Source of the DNA: Daucus carota subsp. sativus
Lineage: Eukaryota > Streptophyta > Magnoliopsida > Apiales > Apiaceae
Direction: 5' to 3'
DNA: 64,000 nucleotides
Assembly (NCBI RefSeq): GCF_001625215.2
Contig: NC_030384.2
Location: 37,172,390-37,236,389 of the forward strand
In this document: in pieces, positions 1 through 12,313 of the stretch
Numbering within the stretch: the stretch's first letter is position 1
How the letters are laid out: each line of letters opens with the position of its first letter
Translations under genes and position numbers: made by a program
Notes under the pieces: model-generated
Databases searched by the model: none
What the model was told of the DNA's origin: nothing
What the model saw: only the letters and a program-made list of their open reading frames with translations

Positions 1-3000
1 AAGTCTGTATAAGTTGGTTGGTGATACAGGAACAGCACCCATAACTCTTATAAAATCAAATACTGATAAATCAAGCATGTTCTCTTGCAACTTCTTGAAC
101 ATAAATGGATGTGCTATTGCTCGGAGATGTATATCATGGTCAATCCAAAAGCGACTTCCCAGAGGTAATAGTTCAAGTCCCAACATCATGTGATTCCCAG
201 TTAATATGACCGGGCCTTTGGATGGAATACCTGCAAGGCCCCTCACAATCTTCCCATTCTCTAATGTTGACAGCCTTACTGGACTAGTAATCTTCTCTAT
301 GAAGCTGATTTTCATCATTATTCGCAAAAGAATATAAGATCAATTCAAGTATATCCTACTTAAACTCAAGATTTTTCAAATTCTCCTAATAGTTACTAAC
401 ATTAGAGTGATCATCAGAGTATTAATATAAGGGTTAATAGGCAAAAAGATCACTGAACTCATGGCCAACTTGCAATTTGGTCACTGAACTCAAAAAGTTT
501 GCAAATGGATCACAAAACTAGATTTAACTTGCAGTCAACTCACTGAACTAATAAAAGGTTGCATTTAGGTCACAGCGCCGTTAAATATGAGTTGACTTTA
601 ACGGAATCCGTTAAAAAAATAAAAAAAAATCAGTTTTTTAAAAAATTATTAAAACTTAAAAAAAATCTGAAAATTTTGAAAAAACTTTAAAAAATATGAA
701 AAAATGTAAAAACTTTAAAAAAAATCCAAAAATTTTGAAAAAATTTAAAAAATCTCGAAACTCAAAAAATATACCTAATATTTGAAATTAAAAAAATTTC
801 AGAATTTTTTCTAAATTTCCATATATTTTTTTGAAGTTTTAAAATTTCAAAAAATTTAGATTTTTTGAAGTTCTTACATTTTTTCCATATTTTTATAAAC
901 TTACATATTTTTTTAAAATTTTCAGATTTTTTTTAAGTTTTCAAAATTTTTCAAAGAAAAATGAAATTTCATATTTGTTTTCAAAGTTTTTTATTATTAT
1001 TTTTTATATTTTTTAACGGATTCCGTTAAAGTCAACTCATACTTAACGGCGCTGTGACCTAAATGCAACCTTTTATTAGTTCAGTGAGTTGACTGCAAGT
1101 TAAATCTAGTTCTGTGATCTATTTGCAAACTTTTTGAGTTCAGTGACCCAATTGCAAGTTGGCCATGAGTTCAGTGATCTTTTTGCCTATTAACCCATTA
1201 ATATAATGCATTTAAATAGAACAAGGACTATTTAGCAAAAAAAAAAAAAATAGAACAAGGACAAATATAAGAAATAAGCACATCAGCTGTGATATTGTGT
1301 CGGATATCAGTTACCTGGTAGATTCATATAATTTCTTGAGTTCGGAAGGACTTGGGGGCAAATAATCTGATACATAATCACGGTATCTTTGACGGCGATA
1401 AAAACTGCTCCCAATTATAATAGTAACCAAGTCAATAGCACTTTCCTGTTGGATTTGATAACATCATAGCCTGTCAATTATATGCGTGTAACATGACATA
1501 CTGAGTTCAATTATGTAGATCCAATGTAAAAGGGTTAACATGACATACTGAGTTCAAGTATATGCTTATTATACATATAGAGAATAAGAGAAAACCTCTC
1601 ATACCAAGAAAAGAGCATGACCACTGTCATCAAAACATCGAATCTCACATATTGGCAGAATCTTCTTAAGTCTTTCAGCTTCCTCTTGACTTGGTAGTAG
1701 CCGATCCTTTCCACTGAAGACATTATACCAGAATTCGAATCAGAATTCAGGTTACTGCTATTTCTATAGAAACTTTGAAAACATTTGAATCAGGTTTTTG
1801 TAAAATTTAAATTCTAGTAAACATAAAAGTTCTGGTGATTTTGATGAATACACTTTTTAACTACAAAATTCAATAGAGTATGAATTGTGTTAGAGGAATG
1901 ACCTGGAGAGTATTAATGTCTGAGCTTTTACAGCATGAAGACGTGAATTAGCAAATGCACTTGCTGAGCTAACCAGCTTCACCTTCCAGAGAAGTGTTTT
2001 AGCAGATAAAACATCTGACAGGACCTGGTGTTGAACAAATTTGTACTATCAGAATGGAAGAGCAGAAATGAGATTTGAAAAATAACTATAAGAAAAATCT
2101 AAATAAGTGCAATACTTCAAGCCACAAAAGGGGCTTGTGTGTCATATCCACGTCAAAAACAGAGTGCTACCTATTTTACAAGTTTAATCCTCTTATGCAT
2201 GACCAATTTAAAAGAAATAATCAAAATTCACAATATATGCCAAGTACAAGGAGTTAATTATAGCTAGATCAATTAGTCTTGCTCAGTGTCAAGATCATAC
2301 AGAGAGGTATGATGATAATGATATGGCTCCTTCAGACATTTCTCCGATTGTCTGTTGCAGTGGAAGTCTTTTCTCCAAAGTAGCCATCACCAGCTTTGAA
2401 GGACTATCTGTGTGCAGGTGTAACAGTTTTATCAGGTTCAGAAGTTGATTTTACAGTAAACAGTTAGTGATTATCCTCTGAAGCCGAAGAAGATACAACA
2501 ACACATCCAATTATCTTTTTAATCAATTCTTTCACCCTCAGAAGAACATGGCACACTTGTTACCTAATGAACATCAAGGAAGAAAAGCTTTTCTTAATTT
2601 CTCTATTTACTTGTTAGTGAGAATGGAACACAATTAATATGGAATTTCTAACAACTCAATTATATCCCAGTCATCGACAGACAGTGAACAAACCTTATTT
2701 AAAGAAGAAATGGCCTAGCACTTTCATCTTAACGTCTAGTAACCTCACATAACTACAGTCAAATTATTTGACATGTAAGACAGTCTGGTATCTCATGGCT
2801 TAAGTTTTTTTCCCCGATAGTAGTGCATGGACAAACTAAGTGAAATTGACAACAAACCAATATAATATAAAAGTAACTCACTAATTCAGCTTGCTGAGAA
2901 TATAAAAGCAGAGTTAGACCTGTCATAAGGCTAAGCAAATATGGCACGCCAGAAAGGAGGTTGTCAGGCACTACATCTAATGGAGGTGTAGGAGGTGGAA

Positions 3001-4335
3001 GTTGGGACTCTCCAAGTGATGTAGCTGTCAAAACAAACATTTTTGACCGAACTATCAAGTTGTAATATTACTATACAAAATGTTAAATACCCAATTAGTA
3101 CATTCAGAGTCGCCCTCAACACTTAATAACAGTGTTATTGCAGAACAAACTCTTCACCTGGATTAGCCAAAATCAACACGAGATCGATATCAGGGTTACA
3201 GGCAGCAACGGCTAGTGCTAAGCATCCACCAAAAGATTCTCCGACAAGATATATTGGCCTATCTGGCGTGCGCTGGTTCTCCAATCTAACAGTTCTTTCA
3301 ACCAGTTTCACCAATTCTGAGCAATAAGAGATCGAAGAAGCATTATCATTGTTGAATGATAGCTGAGATAAATCTTGACCTATTAATATGGTACCAATAT
3401 CACAGAAAGGCCCATAACTGACAATAATAACCCTACTCATTAATCGTCACAAAATCTGACAAAAAAATGACTCTGTTATGCTTTATGTAATAAAGAGATG
3501 GGAAACAACCTGGAAATGGTGTCCGGTCATGAACAGGAATATGCAAGCACCATATATCAAAGATCCTTAAGAGGAACAAAAGAAACAAGAATAATCATAA
3601 TCATATACTATGTAAATAACGGTTTTTTATATGGTGTGCTCATGCGCACATATGCTAAGTAGTCAATTTTAGAAGTTTATCCTAGCATTTGACAATATTA
3701 TTCTTAAATTCTTGGGAAACGGTAATTTACAAAATTTATTTATAGCGTCCAGACTCCAGACTCCAGAGTGGTAATGAACTTACTGTCCAAGTCTTTGATA
3801 TTGCAAAGAAAGTCCAAGTCCAACTCCATCAAGACCTGCATTTTTTGATTATTACTATACCCCTGAATAATAAGGTATGCATGCAAAAAACACATAAAAA
3901 TAAATGTTGTCCCGTGACAAGTGATCAGTTCTCCTCAAAACGAGAGTTTCGTACCGTTAAATGAGTCATTGAGCCGTTATAATATATAAGATGAGTTTCA
4001 AACAGGGAACCTGGTAAAGAGAGCAAAAGAGGAGAGTTTTCGAGTGTAGAAGAGCACTCCAACGGGGAAAACCAACGTGGCGGACCACCGTCTGATGATG
4101 TGAGGAAATGTTTGGAGTGTTCTAAGTAGTCCTTGAAGCTCCGACGCTCCATTTCCTCGTTTTTCTCACCTGCTCTTTTTGACAGGGAACTACTCGTGTT
4201 TCTTGCACTAATTTCTGCAGTAGCTGAAATAAATAGCTTCCGCTTCCGCCGGAAAGTTGTCGTCGTCGGCAGAACGCGGGGAAGAGTCACCGGATAGTAA
4301 CCCGAAGCTGGAACTACGCTTACGCCGCCGGCCAT
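1..4335 (-). CDS. PES: phytyl ester synthase-like acyltransferase, chloroplastic (3' partial)
   Basis: Ten exons can be read on the minus strand: 4335-4011, 3835-3784, 3565-3510, 3316-3158, 3024-2920, 2407-2301, 2024-1903, 1713-1605, 1445-1315 and 304 to the window edge, all with GT-AG borders and matching phases (about 490 codons). The start at 4335 (MAGGVSV) begins a Ser/Arg/Thr-rich N-terminus that looks like a plastid transit peptide. An alpha/beta-hydrolase domain follows, with nucleophile motif GESFGG in exon 4, an Asp in SGKDRLLPS and a His in DDSGHALF (exon 8). Exon 10 enters the DAGAT-like acyltransferase domain (GNHMMLGLELLP, the NHxxxx[D/E] block). In the family these plastid enzymes esterify phytol and make diacylglycerol-derived triacylglycerol during senescence or stress. 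Family assignment is strong; PES1 and PES2 cannot be told apart here. The last exons lie outside the window. Confidence 0.92.
431..1196. mobile_element. long-TIR foldback (MULE-like MITE) in PES intron 9
   Basis: The two ends form about 180-bp near-identical terminal inverted repeats (431 to about 610, and about 1015 to 1196) starting GGGTTAATAGGCAAAAAGAT. A 10-bp direct duplication, ATTAATATAA, flanks the element at 421-430 and 1197-1206. The centre is A/T-rich with smaller imperfect palindromes and no coding capacity. Long TIRs and a 9-10-bp target duplication fit a non-autonomous Mutator-like foldback; the superfamily is inferred from these two traits only. Confidence 0.85.
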
Positions 4336-4401
4336 TATCAGTGTCCACGCGTGTAAGATAGTCCTACAAGTCTCTGTGTATGTTATTAACTGTACACACA
4401 C

Positions 4402-5267
4402 GCCAAATATTAATATTAATTCTACTTGTTTGTAACTAGTTGTTTAAAGGAAAATTATGAATCAATAATTTCTTTCATGTTATAATCAAGATTGTGAGAT
4501 GAAAATTGTATTATAGCATGCTCTATTAATGGCAATTTGGCAGCGCCCCGCAGATTGGTTACTTGTTCATCTCGTTCTCTTATTTTTTTAGTCCAACACT
4601 GACTTCACAATTGACGGCAACGTGCATGCTCCTTTTTCATTGGACTACAAAGCTATCCCCTTTTTTTCCCAAAATAAGCTGTTGCCTCGTTTCTATAATT
4701 GATAAGGAGTAAAATGCTTAATTCGTCATTGTAGTTACTGAAAACTTACAACTGAATCAATATATTAAAAAACCCTTCAAAAACATCACAAATTCATTAA
4801 AAATTTTGAAACGCTTCACTCTCCGTTGTTTCGTTAGTTACTTAACCGGAAATTAAAAAATATGGAAAAAAATTGAATTTTTTTAAAAAAATTCAAAAAT
4901 CTTAAAACAATCTGAAAAATTGGAAAAAAGGAGGTGAGTTTTTTTCCCCGGATTTTTGAACTTTCTTTTGAAATTTTGAAATTGTTTTTGGATTTTTGAA
5001 TTTTTTTTCAAAATTTTCAGTTTAATAAAAGCATGAATGAGTAAAAATAAAAAGTCTCAGATAAATTTAGAAAATTTTAAAGGAAAAAAGGACTTGCCAT
5101 TTTCTTGTAATCGAACAAATTTTTTCATTAAAAAAAAGATTTTTGTTTAATCTGTTACTTTATTTCAAGTTATGAGCACTTGTAATGGACTTTCTTTCGA
5201 GCTATTATCGTTTAACCGTGTGCTAAAATTTTGTTTTCTTTCATTACAGTTAAGTAAGGTGTAACTA
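4402..5267. other. intergenic: PES upstream region
   Basis: No gene is seen. It should hold the PES promoter (minus strand, close to 4400). The stretch 4840-5060 is A/T homopolymer-rich with imperfect inverted repeats around AAAATTC/GAATTTT runs, perhaps an old MITE. The last 16 bases (5252-5267) are the left copy of the target duplication of the next element. Confidence 0.5.
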
Positions 5268-6100
5268 AATTAGGGTTTTGAGGGTCGACTCCCAAAATTA
5301 GCCGTCACTTCTTCATTTTTCACCTTCATCCTCTACTTCCACCAAATCATTTTCGCTCTCCCATCTTCTCCACTATTTACCTATTTTTTGTTTTTCAATA
5401 AAATCGAGTGTTGCTTAAACCTCGAAAATTCCAATCGAGTTTTATTTTCAGATCTGTTTCGGATTTGAGCTTGGACTTGATTGTTTTCTGAATAAATCGA
5501 ATCTTTTGAAATCAAAGGTCCGATTGTGTTTTTCCGTCTCGCCTTTTGGCGTGTGTTGATTTAGTACCCAATTTCTGGGTGTTATATTTGTGGTTGTTAT
5601 GTCTTCCTGCATTATCAATGAGAATGATTGGGATGGAGTTTTGGGAGATCTGGTTTATCGCATCATTAATACTTTCGGCATGTCTATAGCTGGCTCCCGG
5701 CATGTAGATAGCTGGGGTATGCTTGGAACGGTGGTGATCGCATGTGCTCACCTTTCACAAATTATAGTTGTTCATTATTCGAGGATTCTTGTTCCTCATT
5801 GCTTAGTTTTTACAACTGAGTCGTCTGAACACCGCAACAGCCATGGAGCTATTGTGAAGGTCAATTGTGAAGCTACCATTTTCGGGATTGATGTAGGCTG
5901 GACTACTCGAGAAGCCTTTGTATTCATTTTCAATTTCAAGAATCATTGGATTCATTGTGTTAAGCAGTCTGGAAACAATGCGGCTATTTGTTTAGCTCGT
6001 TTTATTGTTTATTAACCTGATTGCATTGTCAGTTGGGGATCTGTCCCGACTAGACTTGTTTTAATTTAATGGAGTGAATTTGCATTTTGTCAAAAAAAAA
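5268..6100 (+). mobile_element. LINE-derived non-autonomous retroposon with poly(A) tail and 16-bp TSD
   Basis: A 16-bp direct repeat AAGTAAGGTGTAACTA lies at 5252-5267 and 6101-6116. The insert ends in a run of A residues at 6092-6100, so it was inserted by target-primed reverse transcription. It has a 5'-UTR-like pyrimidine-rich leader, then a 135-codon reading frame (ATG 5608, stop 6015). The C-terminal part of that frame, around VKVNCEA and VKQSGNNAAICLARF, looks like a shrunken plant LINE RNase H domain (compare the usual VNxDA and RxxNxxAHxLAR motifs). No reverse transcriptase is present, so it is an internally deleted, non-autonomous copy. The leader and frame start resemble 43245-43735, which suggests a family. 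The retroposition is well supported; the RNase H origin is moderate. Confidence 0.8.
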
Positions 6101-6283
6101 AAGTAAGGTGTAACTATTTGCTGGTTCAAAGCTACATTATGCACAAGCAGAATCAATGAGCACATTTTCTGTCATGTTTTACTGATATCAATTTTAAGAA
6201 TGCAGTCACCTCGATCGAGAGATTAGGTGCTGGTAAGCTTTAAACAGAAAAAAGCAAGTAAAACATACAGCAGATACATAAAC

Positions 6284-8713
6284 TTAGTTAATGTCAATAT
6301 CATCTTCACTATATACAAGTTGCTCGTTAGGGGTTTGCCAAGTGATTTCCATATTTTCAGTATCCCATGCTAAATGTGGCTCTGGCAATTGGTAATCTTC
6401 TGGTTTTAGCGACAACTGAAATTCAGGAAGATCAGGCAAGATTTGTAGACCCCTGCATCAAATATGGAGTGTTAATCAAATTCCTATTCAATGTATATCA
6501 ATGAGGCTTAATAATCCACTCAGATTATATAATCGAGAATGGTTCAAGTTAATTTACTTACTTCTCCTGCTCCATTAGGTAGCCATACATCTGAGACTTT
6601 CTTGATGCAATCTCTGGAATCTTTTTGTTAAGATTCTTCATTGCACCCCATATAGGAGGCGGTCTGTAGAGAACGAATTATTGTTATGAGCGCGGTGCAT
6701 ACAAATCTATATTAAACGCAACAAACAAGTAGGTACCTGGTTACAGGAACAGCGAGGCAGAAGCTCAAACAGGCCTTCTTGCTTTCAGCGAGAAGATTTT
6801 CAGCAGCAAGGAAACAACAAACAGCGGAAATGTGGGAGGCCGGTTCAGTGCCCTTGTCAAGCATCAGACCATTGTAGTAGTAAGCTGCAGCCTGATAAAC
6901 GTTACATGAACCGTAAGGAGTTTAGAGCTAAGAGGCAGAAGGTGGCGAGTTTATGAATCTGACAAAGGGAGTAATGATGCACCTTTGCTTCTAGGTATTT
7001 CCATTTGATGAACAACATATGTTTCTTCCCGTATCCTTGATTGTTGTTGCTTGTTGACAAGCAACAATGAGCCTAAGGATCAGAATATTTGGACAAATAT
7101 TAGGCTAATAAAACAGAATTGGAATCAGAATATTTGAACTTTAAAGGACCTAGTATAAACTTCGAGACAGATTTTGTATACTTAGCTAAGAAGTAAGTTA
7201 TTGCCACACAGCCACATACCTGTCCTAAATAACTCAGTTGTTCACATGCCAGTCTCCTTTTTACAGAGAGAGTTGCATTTCGGCTTTCAACAGCTAAACC
7301 AAGCTGCATTTCAGTTCCCTGAATATGTCATTCCAAAATGCAATCAGTATATATAAGTTAAATGACTCTGTCTCGAAAAAAAAAAGTTCATATGGTTACA
7401 TTCTACCTGCGCCAGTGCTTGAACTATAATAGCCTCCAGTGTACTCTCATTCAAATCGTTTGGCAACCTGCTCCTGATCACATATATTACAATTTAAGGA
7501 TTTCTACAGGAAAAAAAATTTAGGGCCATTAAATATTATTTTTCAGTAAAATGGTCCTTTTTCCTGTAAAAATATAGGATTGTACCTAATATCTGGTGGT
7601 AGGTGTATCAGAACATCCCGGATTAGTAATTCCAAGTACCCTGCCGCCTTCAGCAATAATTCAACAGCATTTCTCATACTATCTGGTGTTGCACAAAGTT
7701 ATCAGTGAGGTCGCAATTTCAGTAGTAAGGCAGTATCTAAGTTCCTTTAGTGTTGATATTTACTTGATAAGTAGAAATAACATACCCGATGAAACAATCC
7801 TGTCGCTACCAGTACTCTGATCCTTGGAAATTAGTATGGAATTTGCCTCGGTCAATGTCAATGTGGCCATCATATGAATCACAGAGTAAACCTCAAACCA
7901 CCAGTTTTGAACACAAACTTCCTGCTCATTAATAATTTTAATCATATCAACATACAACAAAATTATTATCAAGTGATTACACATTAAAGTTGGAGCAATT
8001 TGTAGAAACATTACTTGTCGTCCATCTGATAAATTTTTCCACTTGAATTCCACCAGTTTTTGGATCTCGCATTCTTCTGTTAATTACAGAAGTTATGTAA
8101 CACTTGCAACATGTATACAAATTCTTTTTCCATACCAATACTGTATGTAATTGTGACTTATGAGAGCCAAACCTTTTCTGTTGACGCCTACAAGAAGAGA
8201 CAAGTACTCCTCCAGTGCTTGCTGTAAGTCAGGAATTGCAGATCCACCTACAAGAAGTTACAATCTCATGAAAGTGCTTAAAGACTTTGATCTCTTTTGT
8301 TTAGTCTAATAATCCTAAAAGACCACAGATTTTCACCTAAAGTTGAAACAGCATACCAGTATCTTCTGCCACCAAAACAATCTGATTCCGCAGACAGCTT
8401 ATTTTGTCAACAACCTCTGTGGGAAGTACACCTCTAAGGATCTTCTGAAGATCATCAGATCTAACAGGAACCCTCAATTCAGGAACGAAAATGGTAACTT
8501 CTGGAATGTTCTTCTTCTTCTTCCATCCCATAGAGGATGTGCATCCTATTGACACTGAGGAGGATTTTCCTTTCTCAAATATAACATTCTACATACATGT
8601 ACAATATAATTAGTAACTTTATACTTCATTCCATCATAAGCAGTTAACAAATTCAATAAATGAAGACAATGTAGGTACTATACCTTCCACCTCTGCATAT
8701 TTAACCAATGCAT
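6284..8713 (-). CDS. BRO1-domain (endosomal-targeting) protein
   Basis: Twelve coding exons on the minus strand: 8713-8684, 8588-8357, 8247-8173, 8073-8015, 7921-7786, 7682-7586, 7473-7407, 7318-7220, 7072-6983, 6891-6737, 6663-6562 and 6452-6284. They give 436 residues with consistent phase. The first exon is only 30 nt (MHWLNMQRWK) and was placed because an in-frame stop precedes exon 2, and a good donor and acceptor join the two. Family landmarks are VTIFVPELRVP, the helix QLGLAVESRNATLSVKRRLACE, the KWKYLEAKAAAYYYNGLML stretch, and the C-terminus LPDLPEFQLSLKPEDYQLP. BRO1 folds bind ESCRT-III CHMP proteins on endosomes; plant members of this short type are cytosolic proteins of poorly known role. 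Exon 7 could also begin 6 nt later (tandem acceptor AGGAGCAG), removing two residues. Confidence 0.9.
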
Positions 8714-8739
8714 TGTCACTGTAATTGATAACGTAGACA

Positions 8740-11040
8740 AATACTAATTAGTGTGATAATCAGGAAGGTGAAGCAATTAAGGCAGCCTGATTGATCACTT
8801 AGGCATGTAGATACTATATATACATTTCGTGTATTATGATCAAGTGAAGGCATTATTCTATGGTTTGTGCATGTGTGTAGTAGCTGTATATATGTAGCAA
8901 TGAGTGGATGGGAAAGCTAACTGGAAGCATGCAAGAGAGTCAGGAAGCTGGGAAAGATCCTAGAGATGCAGAATATACTTTTATATCCCCGCGAAAGGGG
9001 CTCAGAAACCGATCTAAACATTCACATGGCGAGCCTATGGGCTGAGAAATTTTAAAAAATTACATTAATAGTGGTGGTATTAATAAAATGGATATGCACA
9101 TTGCGCAAAGTGACAGAGAGGAATGCATGGAACTTTAATCTAAAATGGCTAGTTGGTTAATCTCCACAAGATTAGCTGTCTGTTTCATACCTGGATGGTC
9201 ATTAGTTTAAATAATTTAATAACTTACTGATTAGTTTAGTATCTTCAAGAAGAAATGAAGCCACTAATAACTCTTCTTCTTCATTAGCTGTTGAACTTTG
9301 TGTTAATGGTGTTTTAAGAAAGTTGCATGTTTGCAACAGAAGGATGTAGGGGTAAAGTAAACATGAGAGTGTTATTTTATTACCAATTTGAAAATTTATA
9401 TCAACTTAGTCATTAAAAAGTTAAAATTTTGTATTAATTCAGTCACTGACAGATGGTTTCCTTGATACAAAGTTACTAACAAGACTAAATTGAGTCGATT
9501 TTAAAATGAGTGACTAATTAGATATATTTGAACCAAATGAGTGATGGCTTTGATATTAATCCGCAACTACAATGATTAATGCACAGCTCTAGCCTTTTTG
9601 GTTAAAAAGGTGTTAGATGACCATTTCTCTAGAAATCTTATACATTAATAGTGGAAACCACTATATAAATCTGAATACTTTTCATACTCTCTCAAATCAT
9701 CATAGCACTCTCTTCTCTCAGCACCATAACAATTCAAATCACAGGTACGATTTCGCTGCAGTTCACTGAGGATAGGAGGAAGATTTGTTGATACCATGTG
9801 ACAAACGGTTACAAATAATCAAGAGAATCGCGAGAATTGCTTAAGGCTCTTCAGAAGAACAGTATTAGATCGATAGGAAATCTGGGATGGCGCAGTTCCA
9901 TATGGACATGTGGTGGTCTATCAAAAGACTTGAGATTTGCTTGGCAACAACAAATAGAAAGATTCAGAATCAAGCCATGGGCATTTCAGTTTAACAACTA
10001 TAACAAGGCACACCTGCTAAAACATAGTATTATATATGTACATCAAACATTGGGACGTGGATTTCATGTGACTTATACTTTAATTTACTACCAGAACATT
10101 AAATTTAATCGAGTAAGATATTATATTCATAGCATGTACCTACAGCTTCACTAGGAAGCTGCACCAGATGCAACAATTCTTAAAAAATATACATAGGATA
10201 AGCTTGAGAGTTGAGAACAAATCAAAAAATCTGGATTACTGACCTTAATCCAACCCTAATCCCCATATAATCTACTAATTTAATTCCATAAAATGCACAA
10301 TCTCCTCGAGTCCCAGGTTACCTGAGTGTGAACATTCGACTCCTATAGCTGACACAGGGTTTATTCAAGAATTGAGGACAGCACATGATGATAGTTTCGA
10401 CAGTAGGCACATTTTTCTTTTGCATATAAAAGAATACCACTTGGTGTCGAATTCTGTATAGTCAGGAAATGATACGATGTCTAATCGTGAATGATCAGAA
10501 TTTGATACCAGATGAGTGGATGGCACCTAGAATTGCCAGTATTTTCTTGAACTTAAAAAACAAAGGCAAAAGGCAATCTGATAGCAAATACAAATCAGAT
10601 CTGGATTCAAATGTTGCCATGTTACTTAATCAGTTGAATTGTGATATTGTTGTTTATAATTGTTGCTCCTGAGCAGGAACTATCCAGTAAGGGTAAATCA
10701 TGTACACTTGCCCTCAGAAAGATATAGATACCCATGTAAGTTATGGGGTAGACCTGGTCACTGGAGATTGTAAAGATTAGTTGTACAAATTACAATTAAG
10801 CATGTACTTGTCAGAAAATTTAATATAATTAATCTCATGTTTCTTTAATACCCCTCAGTATCAATATAAATGACAATTTCCATGATAAAATGGACAAGAT
10901 TATATATAAATCATCTGTGATTATATCTGCTAGCCACTTTGCAATGACAGGGCCTCATGTAGGCCTGCCTTCAGCAGATTTCAAGTCTAGTTTCCTTATA
11001 GCAAAAATCAACCAAAGTATAGAATAAGTTGTTAGAATAC
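8740..11040. other. intergenic, BRO1-gene upstream side
   Basis: No protein gene can be supported. Short open frames at 9837-10154 and 10469-10672 have no recognisable domain and no splice logic. A TATA-like site at 9662 is followed by a pyrimidine-rich stretch and a possible donor at about 9745, so an unannotated non-coding transcript is possible. Confidence 0.4.
9662..9670 (+). promoter_or_regulatory. orphan TATA box
   Basis: TATATAAAT is followed about 30 bp downstream by a CT-rich stretch of the kind seen at plant transcription starts (9690-9720), then by CACAGGTACG, which could be a splice donor. No downstream ORF or known small RNA was recognised. Confidence 0.3.
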
Positions 11041-11041
11041 A

Positions 11042-11191
11042 ATACAATATGATCCTGATAAGCCCTCCTCCTAACACCTTGAGGTTTTAGGAGGATTGGT
11101 CACTTAACATGGTATGAGAGCCATGTTAAGCGACCAATTCTTCTGAAACCTCAAGGTGTTAAGACGAGGGCTTACCAGGATCATATTGTAT
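11042..11191. repeat. 150-bp near-perfect palindrome containing an LTR/PBS-like motif
   Basis: The left arm begins ATACAATATGATCCTG and the right arm is its reverse complement with a few substitutions, so the whole block folds into one hairpin of about 70 bp with a very short loop. Near the centre is TGGTATGAGAGCC, one mismatch from the plant initiator-tRNA-Met primer-binding site TGGTATCAGAGCC. The left edge (TGTTAGAATAC) resembles a Copia LTR start. It looks like an LTR/PBS fragment duplicated head to head; the origin is inference. Confidence 0.7.
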
Positions 11192-11891
11192 CGTAACATA
11201 AGTTACTCCAGTTTTAAGGCGACGGGAGAAGAGTTTAACACAACCGTTAAATTCAGACAACTGATATATGGAGAATAAAAACTCATAAAAAATTCAAGTC
11301 AACGATGTCGAGAAATAAGAAAAAGATGCAAGAAGATAAACGGAAAGATAAAGCAGAGATGCTTACAATGGGTGTAAGAAAAGTGTGAATCAGAACAAAA
11401 TCTATGCCTAGCTAGTGGCATGGATTGACTTGCATCTTTTGTAAGGCTGATTTGATTTGTCGCAACAATTTACATTGCAATGGTATATAATTTGCATTGC
11501 AAACAAGGAAGGATGAAGAAGAAGAAGAATATTAATCGCGAGTAAGCCTTGGTACTAACCGGCAATTAGTAGTAAAGCTACACTTTAAATTGATTACATT
11601 AGTAAAGCTTTTCGGTCATGGCCTTTAACACCGCTTTACTTAAATTGCAGTAGCATCTTCTCAGATTTGGTTCTATCCTTCACTTTAATCTGCCATTACA
11701 AATGTGCCACATTACTCATGTCTCAAGAACATCTTTGACAATAATATGAACATTAAGGCATAATGCAATTAAAGTGAAACGCATAAGGTCTCTCAATGAG
11801 AATTGCTCTACAATGATCCTAAGTTATTCGGATGGTCAAAATGTATCACAGAAGCACGAACGCTTTGGCTATGAGGTGGGACTAAGTAGTA

Positions 11892-11950
11892 CTCCCTCCG
11901 TTTCTCCCATTTGTTTACAAATTGTTGGGCACGGAAATTAAGAAAAATGC
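11892..11950. mobile_element. Stowaway-type MITE end (truncated)
   Basis: TA followed by CTCCCTCCGTTTCTCCCATT is the usual plant Stowaway terminus. No matching inverted copy ending GGGAGTA occurs nearby, so only one end survives; the listed right limit is arbitrary. Confidence 0.5.
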
Positions 11951-12192
11951 ATGTAAAAGTAATTATGTAGGTCAGGGTGTCTATGGGCTTGAAGTCAAAA
12001 GAGAATACATTCATATTCGTGCATAGCTTTATGGGCACCTAAATAATGCAAGTGAATGGCCAAATATGGAAAAGATTTATGAGCAGGAAAAGAAGAAGAT
12101 AAGGCATATTGTATTGATGATTGTGAGGGGCCATAATAATAATAATGTGGCAAACAGAATCGGGCATGGGGTTACTATAATAAGGAAATGGC

Positions 12193-12200
12193 TATAAATA
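12193..12200 (+). promoter_or_regulatory. TATA box of the MIR169 primary transcript
   Basis: TATAAATA lies about 130 bp upstream of the miR169 hairpin on the same strand. Transcription would start near 12225. Plant MIR genes are RNA polymerase II units with such TATA boxes close to the stem-loop. Confidence 0.65.
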
Positions 12201-12313
12201 GAAGATGTGTTCGCAGTGAAATGGCATCATCAATACTCAATCAATGTAATACATTGTATACAGAGGTGGTATTACAAGAGGAAGAGAGGTCTTACATGAA
12301 GAAAAGAGTGTTA

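Noticed and set aside
9837-10154. 105-codon frame downstream of the orphan TATA box
   Set aside because: No ATG at the listed start and no recognisable protein; a known miRNA was looked for here and not found.
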